Source: Limnanthes douglasii subsp. nivea (taxonomy: Eukaryota; Streptophyta; Magnoliopsida; Brassicales; Limnanthaceae). From it: DNA of 64,000 nt. Shown piece by piece: positions 32,541-42,206 of the stretch. Both the position numbers and the translations under genes were made by a program. Below the pieces are notes generated by a model that was given only the letters and a program-made list of their open reading frames with translations, searched no databases and had not been told where the DNA came from. Location of the stretch: the NCBI GenBank assembly GCA_036936605.1, contig JAUPFV010000002.1, forward strand, positions 320,804,893 to 320,868,892. The letters run 5' to 3'. Position 1 is the stretch's first letter; every line of letters begins with the position of its first letter.

Positions 32541-32749
32541 TTCTTCTTGACCCAAACATGATTGGATATCGACACAGGTTAATAGGACTCTCATATGTGT
32601 TTTACAACAATAATTTTTTATATTTATTTTATAATTGATTATATTTTTTTATTGGGAGTAGAATCTCCTATTTTGTACAATAAGCCAAAATAATTTTTTG
32701 ATACGTAATTGGTGGCTGATGACTTTTGATCAGACTCTAGTCCCATCAT

Positions 32750-33640
32750 GTGTACTCCATGCAGACATATTTAAGTAGTTTTTTTAAATGATATTTTTTT
32801 ACACGAGGTCAGTTGCGATATCTCGGCTAATCTTAAGGGTATTGTTTACTCCCATCTCTCTATCTTCGGCATCTTCCCCTGGACCAATTGGGAGCCTTCT
32901 CCGCGGTCATACATCCCTTCCAAGATGACCAAATCTTCTTCTGTTTGCAATACTTTAAGTGAAATAATTCTACATAAATGATGATGTTTGTACCACTATG
33001 AATAAGCATTGAACCTTCTTTTAGTACACCTTTACGAGAGCAACTTTCAAAGTTACCTCCTCTAATATAGTCTATTTCGGTGAAACCTTAAAGATATTTC
33101 TGAGCTGGGCTCAACATTTGTGCTCATCTTGATTTCTACTCCAGCAAACTCTACTACTATTAATACCGCATCGATGTATAGAGATGTCTATTTATTGAAT
33201 GCTTGTATCCGATATAGATTTTGGTAAAAATACGGGGACGTTTGCCCCAACATGTCGCATTTATCTCATTTACATAACTTTTTCTTAAAATTTAGAAAAC
33301 TCTGGAGTATTGATCTTCTCTAGCAATTAAACCAATTTTCTATCTGTTTGGATCTAGATCCATGCATCATTCCTTTCTTTTCATCACTATGATAATATTT
33401 GTATCCAATGCTCTTTGTTCTCCGGCTTGGACCGAAGCCTGTTTTCCATGTTCACAATAACGTTTTCCCAGTTCCTCTATATTTTTCTTTTTAACAAACT
33501 CAATGATTTTGCCTTCATCAACTAAGGATTGGACTTGATCATTCAAACTACATAAATTTCTGAGAGAATAACCAATATCATCATGAAGATATTTACTTTT
33601 GTTTGTACGCTCCATCACCACATACAACTTCCCTGGCAAT
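32750..33640 (-). pseudogene. Gag C-terminus and protease remnant of copy B
   Basis: From 33639 an open frame of about 85 codons reads KSKYLHDDIGYSLRNLCSLNDQVQSLVDEGKI, the shape of the Tat gag knuckle region (C.FH.D.GH....C..L...V..L...G) with its cysteines lost. Copies C (50644-50886) and E (62086-62343) keep the same segment. The protease segment follows at about 33230-33100 without a clean D(T/S)G. Confidence 0.6.
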
Positions 33641-34079
33641 TTTTATTTAACAATATCTTTTTTTATTTTCATAGATTATCATTAAAGTTTATGTCAGCTC
33701 CGTAGATTTTCCTCTTGGAGGTTAATGAGTCTTCTTGTTACGTGTTGTAACCACTATTGAATTTCCATTTATAACCTTAAGTCTCACTATGTTATGGCTT
33801 TGTCAAAGTTAACGAACCAATTTTCCTTGGTGTATCATTATTTGTATTAATTTGAGCGAGTGTCTCGGTCTTATTGGTTTTAAGGCATCTCGATGGAGTT
33901 TCTATATTCCCTATTTGTTTGCCTCTGGAAAATTCATTTACTTTAATATATCGCTCTACCTAAGCTATTAGATCTTCGAATTTCAAATATTTTTTCTTCA
34001 TTATTATATTTGATATAACACATTGTCTAACTCCCTACTTGAATTCAGCTACGACCATTAGATCGTGACAATATTTTAA

Positions 34080-35278
34080 TTAATATTTTAATTTCTACGA
34101 AGAAGTGGATACTCTCTAAGAGTTTTATTAGACATCTTCTTGTAAATAATTATGTATTCTATGCTCCCTTGATAACCCTTAAACCCATAAGATGGTTCCT
34201 GGATCATCTGAAGCATCTTATAGCATTTGATGCATTTGTTTGGGAAATGTTTGAACCATGGACAATACTTTATCGACATGTTAGAGAAAATATTGAAATA
34301 CGTGGGCATATACTTCCTCGAAATGTTATCATCAGCTCTATATGTAGTATTACATTGTTAAACTGCTAAAAATGACGCTTTAGTTCTCTTTTGCCGTAAT
34401 ACGTATCCATCTTGTTGTTTTAAACGAGTAATGATATAATGTTATATAAAATATATGGGTCTAGGGAGGATTCTTCATCATGCCAGTATTCCTTATCCAC
34501 ATAGAAAATGTTTATGAAGTGATATACGTTCTAGAACCCATGTCTTTGGAAATTTTCACCCGATGGATGAGCATTTTATTTCAACATGTCTCATTGTTAT
34601 CCTTGAAAATGCTGGTTCTGATCCGCCCGCTTCTACCCTTATCAATTTGGTTGGTTATATCCTCTTAACGCTTGTGGATAATATTACTACTGAATGTGGA
34701 TCGGGGTTACATCATTCAACGATAAACCTATTTGTGCTTCATTGTTGTTCTGGGTCATCCACGAATGGGACGATTACCCTTGTTGATTAAGGGAAATTAT
34801 CGGCTAGGCTGCTTGGGTCTACTAGAATATCGCCGAATGGCTATAGAACTACTAGTACCTTTTCACTTCTTTTTTGGTTTAATTACCCTTGTTCTGAGAA
34901 TTTTCTGCCCTCTTTACGAGACATATTGAGAGGAAGCTTCCTCCTCTGATTTTTTCTCAAGAAACGGTCTTTCAATATTCAAAGACTTGTATCATCTCCT
35001 TTCTCATCACCCAGATACTCCACAATGGATTTGATTATGGGATCATGTGAGACTAATTGTTCATGTAATAATATAAATTATTATTTTTTCCGTTCCTCAG
35101 CCACTTAGCTAGTCGGTTAAGTTGAATCAAAAGGGTTGCACGAAGCGTCGAGACAAGAGGTTGTCAGTCAGGATCCTCCATCTCCACCTCATCTACCAAT
35201 CGTTCATATATTTCTCCATAATTCGACATCAAATAGTTTGAGTTTTATTCTTTGCTTTGGTTACTTGGGAAGTAGATA
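34080..35278 (-). pseudogene. Gag N-terminal region of copy B
   Basis: A recognisable gag core lies at 34309-34088: PWFKHFPNKCIKCYKM, then IEYIIIYKKMSNKTLREY, which follows the W...LP..SI.S...L...F and I.Q....LREY pattern of gypsy Gag. Upstream parts share the leader phrases of copies A and C, with stops. Confidence 0.6.
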
Positions 35279-35284
35279 TATAAG

Positions 35285-35460
35285 CTTTAACTTTATTATA
35301 AGGGTGCTATTTTTCTAAAACTTTGAAAATAAATATTGAGAATAATATTTTTTTTAGTTGTTTAATTTATTTTCATTATAGGGGTTTTGGTTTTTTTAAG
35401 TAAAAGAGTATTTTTATTAATAATAAGGATCCCAATGGAAGTAATACAAAGATAAGAACG
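35285..35460 (-). repeat. Inverted copy of the 23725-23925 block
   Basis: The reverse complement reads GGGATCCTTATTATT, AATGAAAATAAATTAAAC, TATTCTCAATATTTATTTTC and AAAGTTTTAGAAAAATAGCACCC, all found in order at 23725-23925. In both places it lies near a MADS pseudogene, so it may be old MADS flanking DNA. Confidence 0.7.
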
Positions 35461-37760
35461 TGTGGAGTAAGATTATTAAATCGCTGACAGCAAAGATGCC
35501 CTATGAAGCATGGACAAGAGACAAGACAAACATAGAACATCTCCGTATATTCGGTTGTATTGCACATGCCAAGGTACCAAACATTTATACTAGCAAGCTG
35601 GATGACCGAAGTAAAATATTGATTTACTTGGGGTGAGAAACAGGAACTAAGGGATGTCATCTATAAAATCCCAAAGACAACAACATCTCTATGAGTCGAA
35701 ACATAGTTTTTGAGAAAGACACAGCCTGGGTATGGAAAAATCAAGACGATTTCGACGCTGGGAAACAAGGCAGTTTCTCTGTGGTTAGTATCACTGTCTA
35801 TGCAACACCAACAGGAATAACCCCACTTGCAGATGTGGGGAAGATTAATTCTGAGATAACATCTGCAAGCAGTGCAGTTCGTACAGATAGTAGTAGTGGC
35901 GATTCTCAGGACATTACAAGTGTTGGTGGCGATTCTCAGGGCAATAAGTCAAGTAGCAGTGCTGGTGACTCTCAGAGTACTGCAATTAGTGGGCCTCGAC
36001 GTTTTTTACTGTTGAGTGATGTGTATGATCAAATATACGATATTGAGGTGGAGCAGGAACTCTTGTTGGGAACTGCGGAGGAAGAGCCTACGACGTATGT
36101 TCACGCAACAGGTGAACACAAATGGGAAATTGCCATGAAGGATGTGACCGATGCCATAGAGAAGAACCACACCTGGGAGTTGGTGACATTACCAGCTGGA
36201 CACAAACTCATCGGCCTCAAATGAGTTTATAAAACCAAACGAGATTCAGATGACCAGATCATCAAATACAAGGCTCGTCTCGTAGTCAAGGGATAAGTAC
36301 AAAAAGCTGGGATAGATTTCGAAGAAATATTCGCTCTAGTTACACGTATGGAGACCGTTAGACTATTGTTGGCTCTAGCAACAAGGAATGAATGGGAGGT
36401 CCATCACTTGGACGTAAAATCAGAGTTTTTGAACGGAGAATTGCAGGAAACAATGTTCGTCACACAGCCTGAAGGTTTTGTGAAGGAGGGTAAAGAACAC
36501 ATGGTGTACAAGCTTCTGAAGGCTCTTTATGGTCTGCGACAGTCTCCAAGGGCCTGGTATTCGAGGTTGAACAGATGTTTGGAGGATCTAGGCTTCACCA
36601 AGTGTCCCTATGAACATGCTGTTTACTTCAAACGCGAATGATGTGAAATTCTGATCATCGGGGTATATGTCGATGACTTGTTGATTACAGGAACAATAGG
36701 CAGAAGGGGACAGAGTTTGAAATGAGCGACATGGGCAAGCTCTCCTACTACTTGGGCATTGAAGTGAGTCAGACGGATGGCTGCATCAAGTTGAAGCAAG
36801 TGCTTACGCAAAAAAATTATTAGAAAAGGCTGGCCTTAGTGAGTACAACTCTGTTCGATATCCGATGGAGCCCAAAATTCAGATTGTGAAAGACGAAAAG
36901 GGGAAGGCTGTTAACTCTACACAGTTCAATAGTCTTGTTGGAGGCTTGAGGTATTTAGTCCATACACGTCCTCATATATTGCACACTCAATTGGTGTAGT
37001 TAGCAGGTATATGTTAGCAGGGTACTCCGACAGTGGCTTGATGGGTAAAATTGAGGACAAAAGAAGTCCTGAAGGGATGGCTTTCTATCTAAATGAAAGT
37101 CTAATTGCCTAGGTATCACGAAATCAGAGGTGCGTGGTGTTATCCTTATGTGAAGCGGAGTTCATGGCTTCTACTGCAGCGACATGTCGACGTGTGTGGC
37201 TGGGCAATTTACTGGGCCAGTTGAAAAACTCAAAACCTCGCCCAGTAGTTCTTTACATAGACAATAAATCTGCGATTGATTTGGCGAAGAATCCGGTCTT
37301 TCATGGGAGTAGTAAACATATCGATATACGTTATCATTTTATTCGTGAGTGTGTTGAAAGATGGGAGATAATCATTAAACACATAAATACACATGAGCAA
37401 CGAGCTGACATCCTAACAAAGTCAATGCCAGCAGTGAAGTTTGAACAAATGCGTGATCTACTTGGAATGAAGGAGGTGCAGACAAGTATTTAGATTAGGG
37501 GGAGTATGTTGGAAATAATCTAAATAAATTGTTTGAAATAAATTAAGTAGTTTTGTTATTATTTGGATAGGTAGCATTGCTTGTTTTTAGGCAGAACTGG
37601 GGTAGTGCAGTTGCTTGTTTTTAGGCAGTTTATTTTTTTAAGTACCAGTTTAGTATATCCTTTATGTCAAGCAAAATTTATAGTAACATTTTTGTTTTCT
37701 ATATCCACTTTATTACTTTTGCTTCATATTTGTGTGTGTATTCTGGTGTTTAAGACTTCA
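35461..37760 (+). mobile_element. Ty1/copia element, 5'-truncated, with 3' LTR
   Basis: It begins inside the integrase C-terminal region (KMPYEAWTRDKTNIEHLRIFGC, 35480). It continues MSRNIVFEKD (35691), then a Ser/Gly-rich linker, the reverse transcriptase (WEIAMKDVTDAIEKNHTWEL; LDVKSEFLNGELQE; YVDDLL near 36670; SDMGKLSYYLGIEV) and the copia RNase H (SLCEAEFMASTAATC; YIDNKSAI; HIDIRYHFIRE; RADILTKSMP). Stops occur at 36222 and 36292, with a frameshift after YVDDLL. The purine tract TTAGGGGGAGTA (37496-37505) is followed by an LTR from TGTTGG (37507) to ACTTCA (37760). The 5' LTR, gag and most of integrase are missing. Confidence 0.85.
37507..37760 (+). repeat. 3' LTR of the copia element (254 bp)
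   Basis: It starts TGTTGGAAATAATC after the purine tract and ends CA exactly where the MADS homology starts. It includes a local repeat TTGCTTGTTTTTAGGCAG (twice, near 37580 and 37610). Confidence 0.75.
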
Positions 37761-38145
37761 CTTATGTGATGTTAAAGTTTGTACCGTCATACAAAGCGAG
37801 TTCGACACTGAACCCATCATTCAACCTCCTATTAGGAAATCCATGAACATGGAACCGGAGCAACGAAAGAGAAATATGGTCGACCAAGAGACATAACTAC
37901 GCGAGAAGATAAAGAAATTCTGGAAGAAGTGCGGAGAGAAAAGCAAGAAGAATCATGAAATGTGGATGACTCACGTTATGTTCCCACTCACGAACGGTGA
38001 GATCGAGGTAAAAGACCCCACCTATGATGAACTCATATGGGTTATGGTGATAAACAATCAATATCCAAAGGATATTCAAGCAAGGTATGAATTTCTCAAA
38101 AGAGCTGCAAGTGCTTCGGCGAGTTCTTCAGGGCCAACTCATTGA
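37761..38145 (+). pseudogene. Type I M-gamma MADS-box pseudogene, copy 2 (3' part)
   Basis: It begins CTTATGTGATGTTAAAG, i.e. inside the MADS box (LCDV), directly after the copia LTR. It runs through EFDTEPIIQPP, a short deletion relative to copy 1, a basic helix (LREKIKKFW) and THVMFPLTNGEIEVKDPTYDELIWVM to the same stop as copy 1. The C-terminal 60 codons are open (37960-38145). The 5' part was lost with the left half of the copia insertion. Confidence 0.8.
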
Positions 38146-38537
38146 ATTCAACATTCATAAGTTACAAATTTCAAGCGTTGCTCGATTGTTATGTTGTTCA
38201 TTTTCGGTTCAACATTCATAAGTTATACGTATCGTTCATTTTTAGGGGCTGTACCCAATCATGTGTACAACTTTTTGCATAATATTAAAAAAAATCAAGT
38301 TACAAAATCACCCACAAAAATACGGGTTCTTGCTCAAACTTTCGAGATTCAAAACCCAAGATTAAAAATAAATAATTAAGATATGTTACCCAAATAATTT
38401 TGGGTTCTTGCTCAAATCTTCGAGATTCAAAATCCAAGATTAAAAATAAAGAATTAAGATATGTTAGTAGGTGTTTATGCATTAGGATTCAATGGAGAAG
38501 AAAATGAGAACCAATATATTAATGTGTGTAAATAGGT
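38146..38537. other. Spacer with a 78-bp tandem duplication
   Basis: Units 38311-38388 and 38389-38466 share GGGTTCTTGCTCAAA, TTCGAGATTCAAAA and AAGATTAAAAATAAA. No gene seen. Confidence 0.6.
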
Positions 38538-38906
38538 TTACAAAGATAAAAATATATGGACTAAGCTAAACTCATACCCGTTTTTCTTAGAATGAAATTT
38601 CTTAGAATGAAATTTCATATTGTTACCTTTGACTCTCTGGGTTACAGGTAAGTTTTGGTAAGGTAAGTTTATTTTATGTGTTGAATTAGTCAGTGTAGGT
38701 GAAGAGTCATTATTGTTAGAATCGGGTAAATGATTAGGTATAGAAGCAGAGGAAATGTTTGATAGAATAGGAGTCTCACCATATGTCCTAATATTAGGAA
38801 ACTGAGGTATACACATTGACCTAGACTTGGAAGAACCGACACCTGAACTTAAGAAACCAGTAGAAGATGGAAACTCATCTTCATTGAAGATGACATTTCT
38901 AGAAAT

Positions 38907-39679
38907 CTAGACTTTACCCGTAGAAATTAGACACCTATACCATTTGTTGACGCAAGTGTAACCTAGAAATACACATTTAATAGAATGATATTGAAACTTG
39001 TTTGTCTGGTAAGGTCTAAGACAAGGGAAACAAGCACACCCAAACACCCTTAGGAACCCATAGTCTGGTTTGACAGCAAACAACTTTTCAAATGGAGACT
39101 TCACTTGTAAAACAAAGTAGGGAGCCTATTAATTAGATATACAGCAGTGTGAAATGATTCAGGGAAATATTTGAAAGGAATACTAGACTGAGATACCAAA
39201 GTCAGACCAGTCTCAGTGACATGTCTGTGCTTTCTCTTTGCTCTCCCATTCTGAGCAGAAGAGTAAGGACAGGATGTTCTGAGTTGGATTCCAAACTCCT
39301 TTGCCAATGAAATAAAAGATTTGAACTCACCACCCCCATCTGACTGAAAGCATTTAATTTTCCTTTCAAACTGATTTTTGACCAAGTTTTTGAACTCTCT
39401 GAAAGCTTGTATAGCATCATTTTTAAGTTTAAGTGGATACAACCAAGTGAACCTAGGAAAATCATCCACAAATAGTATGTAAAATTTGTTTCCTTCCTTA
39501 GAAACCACAGGAGAAGATCCCCATAGGCCAGAGTGTATGAGATCAAACACATTAGCAAAATGAGAGAGAGATTTAGTGTAAGGAAGAGAGTGAGACTTGC
39601 CAAATTGGCAGTCATCACAAAAGAACTTTTCATTATTCAAACTGATAGGTAGATTGCATTTTTTCAGAATATCTGACAT
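38907..39679 (-). pseudogene. Copia integrase
   Basis: It begins at the tail of the GAG-pre-integrase zinc region (FFCDDCQFGKSHSLPY). The D,D-35-E core follows: first Asp region DLIHSGLWG (usually D.H.D.WG), FVDDFPRFTWLYPLK, second Asp in FQSDGGGEF, Glu-side motif SSAQNGRAKRKHRHVTE, where the usual Glu of NG.AER reads Lys. A stop at 39101 is followed by the C-terminal module (PFEKLFAVKPDYGFLRVFGC..CFPCLRPY..NKF) in another frame. The damaged catalytic positions make it inactive. Confidence 0.85.
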
Positions 39680-39959
39680 TACCCTTATAGAAGGGTGGCC
39701 TAATCGCTTATGCTAACCCTTTTTTTAAAAAATATACAAAACTAGACTGGACCGAAACATGATAAATTCTAGAAACAAACTCTAAGACCTCATCTTTAGG
39801 ATGTATAAGAGCAGAAGATAATTGCCCCATAACACTAGGATTATCCCTGTAGTAACAATAAGCGCCTCCATGGCCATACTTACCACAGATTTGGCAGATA
39901 ACCTTGTTGTTAGAATTGAATCTATCTCCTCCTCTTCCTCTGTAAGCACCTTTGCCTCT

Positions 39960-40814
39960 TTAGTTATTGTTGTAATTTTTTGGATACCTTCCTCTGTAGG
40001 TACCTCTTCCATGTCCTCTGCCTGTGTTCCTTGAACCAGCACTATAATTGTTACTAAAAGACCTAGAATAAATCTTGTTAGAAGAGGTCAAATTAACATC
40101 AGCCATAGTTGATTGTAACTTGCCTAGTTGATCCAATCTACTTTCATAAGTCAGTATAATAGCTTGAACATCAACCCAACTTTTCACCCCTTTATCAGCT
40201 AGGTGAACTGAAATTGGTGTATACTCAGTATCTAGACCAGCTAATACTTGAGTCACCAAATCATCTAAAGGCACATGAGAACCTGCTAAAGCTAGATTAT
40301 CTGCGATATTTTTCATTCTAGCCATGTACTCTTCCATTGACAGACTTCCTTTTCTCATCCTTTGAAACTTTGCCTTGAAAAACATTACTTTGGATTTGGT
40401 TCGGGAGCCAGAAAAACGAACTATTGCATTCCAAAGGCCTTTGGAGGTATCTTCCTCCATTACTTGGGATGCCATTTCTGGACTCATTCTGTTATAAAGC
40501 CATCCCAGCAACAATTAATCCTTTGCGATCCAGTTATCGTGCTCTATATTTTTCAATTACCAGTCCATCAAGACTACTCACAAGCTTGGCAGGACATGGT
40601 TTATCATATTGATGAAACTTCCCAGCTTATTACCCTTTATAATAGGTAAGACCATTGTCTTCCACAACATAAAATTAGTTATGTCAAGTCTCAAGTTATT
40701 AAACGTACTTATCTGATTCAACTGTGTGCTCTTGTTACTTAGCAGACTATCTAACGGTGAGGACACTTGATCAACATAACCGGAGCTGAATGAAGGAGAG
40801 CGAGTTTCAGCCAT
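39960..40814 (-). pseudogene. Copia Gag (UBN2 type)
   Basis: The start is MAETRSPSFSSG at 40814, just after the primer-binding site. It includes SPLDSLLSNKSTQL and LWKTMVLPIIKGNKL, then a frame break near 40570, then KGLWNAIVRFSGSRTKSKVM, LSMEEYMARMKNIADNLA, LAGLDTEYTPI and a Gly/Arg-rich tail (RGHGRGTYRGRYP). A CCHC-like region appears to follow at 39900-39850. Retroviral-type capsid role. Confidence 0.8.
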
Positions 40815-40826
40815 TGAAGAGGCAAA

Positions 40827-40838
40827 GCTCTGATACCA
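40827..40838 (-). other. Primer-binding site (initiator Met tRNA)
   Basis: The minus strand reads TGGTATCAGAGC, two bases after the LTR end ...TTCTCA. Confidence 0.92.
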
Positions 40839-40840
40839 AG

Positions 40841-41045
40841 TGAGAAACAAGAAAGATGGAAACAGTGTGCAGAAAATGTATTTCATTATTTTGTGACATT
40901 AAGATTTCTCCTATTTATACAGTATTTATTTGGTTTGTTACGGAACAATATATTGTTACATTTACAACTAATTTCAGTTACACTTATTATGCCTTATTTA
41001 CATGTGAAAGAACTTGGGCTTTCTCTCTCAAATCCAATTCACACA
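40841..41045 (-). repeat. 5' LTR of the minus-strand copia element
   Basis: On the minus strand it has a TATAAATAGGAG box near 40920 and ends TTTCTCA at 40841. The outer end is one of several TG dinucleotides at 41043-41047. About 200 bp, with no second LTR found. Confidence 0.65.
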
Positions 41046-42011
41046 CAAACTAGTCCCAAAGAACGACCCGACATATATATTTATCAAGCCTTCCACTACT
41101 CTCTTCACCACTTTTAGACAGAGCCCCAAATCACACACGAAACCCTAATCCGGTTCCACCATAGCCAACCTCTCCTTCTCTTGAACCTTTCTACCATCAT
41201 CAACACTGCTATCCTTAACTGTCACAGCCTTGAAACTTTTATCTCATTGTAGCGGCAAGAAAGAACCTTCCCAAATTTCGGTTGCATTGACATAAAACAA
41301 CAAAACTTCCACACACGAGAAACCCACACTCAGTCTCATCTGAAACACTACAACACAATCAAGCTTCGTCTTCCTTAATGCATAGATTTGGTAACGTCTA
41401 TATGGTCGAAACTTGATAGAATTCCAAAGGTTCAGCCAACATCAAAGTTTAGTTACAAGTTCTGGCAAGGTCACCTCTACGTTCTATCTTGTGATCATGA
41501 AAAATAATATTGTTACTCCTTCCTTAAACATTAAAAATACTTAGGAAGCTGCTTGCCCTCAAATCTTTTTTTGAAAGATTTTGCAAAAGACTTACGGACT
41601 ACTTCAACTTCAACTCACAAGTTTACCATTTATCGCCTCAGTAAAGTCCATTCAAAAGATTTTAAAAAAGACTTGAAGGCTATTCAATGAAATCATAATA
41701 ATTTAAGGTAATCATATTGTATCAAAAACCGCAAGAAAACAATTTTAGCCAACAACAAAGATGCATAACAAAGAAGTTCCCCTCCTAAGGCAGAATGATG
41801 TTCGATGCCTCCTATCAGGGCAGAAAACGAATTTTGACTGAAAGCCACATCAACACAAAAATAGCAGTACTCAATACGTTCGTAAAGATTCAAATGTTAC
41901 TGATAAAGTTGAAATCCGCTTATAATTACTAAACCGACCAGACAAGATTCAGAGTTCATTGGGCCAAAACTTAAAATCTAAAAAACGAAAATCCAAAAAA
42001 CTATCTACCAA
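41046..42011. other. No gene seen
   Basis: C-rich patches at 41110-41350 (AACCCTAATCCGG, many CACAC words) contrast with the A+T-rich surroundings and could be relic promoter or leader DNA. No reading frame is supported. Confidence 0.4.
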
Positions 42012-42026
42012 ATCATGCGGAACGTG
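42012..42026. repeat. 15-bp SINE target-site duplication, left
   Basis: ATCATGCGGAACGTG, identical to 42192-42206. Confidence 0.93.
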
Positions 42027-42191
42027 CCTAAGGGCTAAGGGGATAGCCGAGTTGGTTGAGTATGGCACACTTATGACCAAAAGATCATGAGTTCGAGTCT
42101 CTCTACATACACTTTCTCGGCTGAGCCTGTCACCTTGTGTGGTTTACCTTCTAGCGAGTAGCGGTTGCGGGTTCCCTCTGGAAAAAAAAAT
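42027..42191 (+). mobile_element. tRNA-derived SINE, 165 bp
   Basis: It is flanked by a perfect 15-bp target-site duplication. The pol III A box is TAGCCGAGTTGG (about 42043-42054) and the B box AGTTCGAGTCT (about 42091-42101), at tRNA-like spacing. A tRNA-unrelated body follows (GGCTGAGCCTGTCACC...GTTGCGGGTTCC), then a GAAAAAAAAAT tail. The identical duplications mean a fairly recent insertion by LINE machinery in trans. The family is not named because I cannot compare it. Confidence 0.9.
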
Positions 42192-42206
42192 ATCATGCGG
42201 AACGTG
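42192..42206. repeat. 15-bp SINE target-site duplication, right
   Basis: Perfect copy of 42012-42026, directly after the A-rich tail. Confidence 0.93.

Larger units (their letters stand above)
26757..35278 (-). mobile_element. Ty3/gypsy (Tat-like) copy B, minus strand
   Basis: Going from right to left: gag leader (35278-34080), gag C-terminus (33640-33367), protease-like remnant (about 33250-32750), reverse transcriptase (32540-31900), RNase H (31900-31570), a second RNase H-like region and integrase start (31560-30750), then an antisense gene region on the plus strand (27240-29830). It is cut at 35278, right at the primer-binding-site region, so there is no 5' LTR, and I see no 3' LTR. It is the most complete member of the family in the window but is full of stops. 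Confidence 0.75.
38538..41045 (-). mobile_element. Ty1/copia element, 3'-truncated, minus strand
   Basis: From right to left: 5' LTR (40841 to about 41044), initiator-Met-tRNA primer-binding site (40827-40838), gag (40814-39960), integrase (39679-38907) and a Ser/Asn-rich linker (38816-38538). Reverse transcriptase and RNase H are absent, and the element ends near 38538 without a 3' LTR. It is of a different family from the plus-strand copia element next to it. Confidence 0.85.

Noticed and set aside
34480..34929. Plus-strand ORFs in copy B
   Set aside because: They are shadows of the minus-strand gag leader; the same strings appear as minus-strand shadows in copies A and C.
42027..42110. 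A functional tRNA gene
   Set aside because: A and B boxes are present, but no cloverleaf with a proper acceptor stem is visible. The unit has a non-tRNA body, an A tail and target-site duplications, so it is a SINE.
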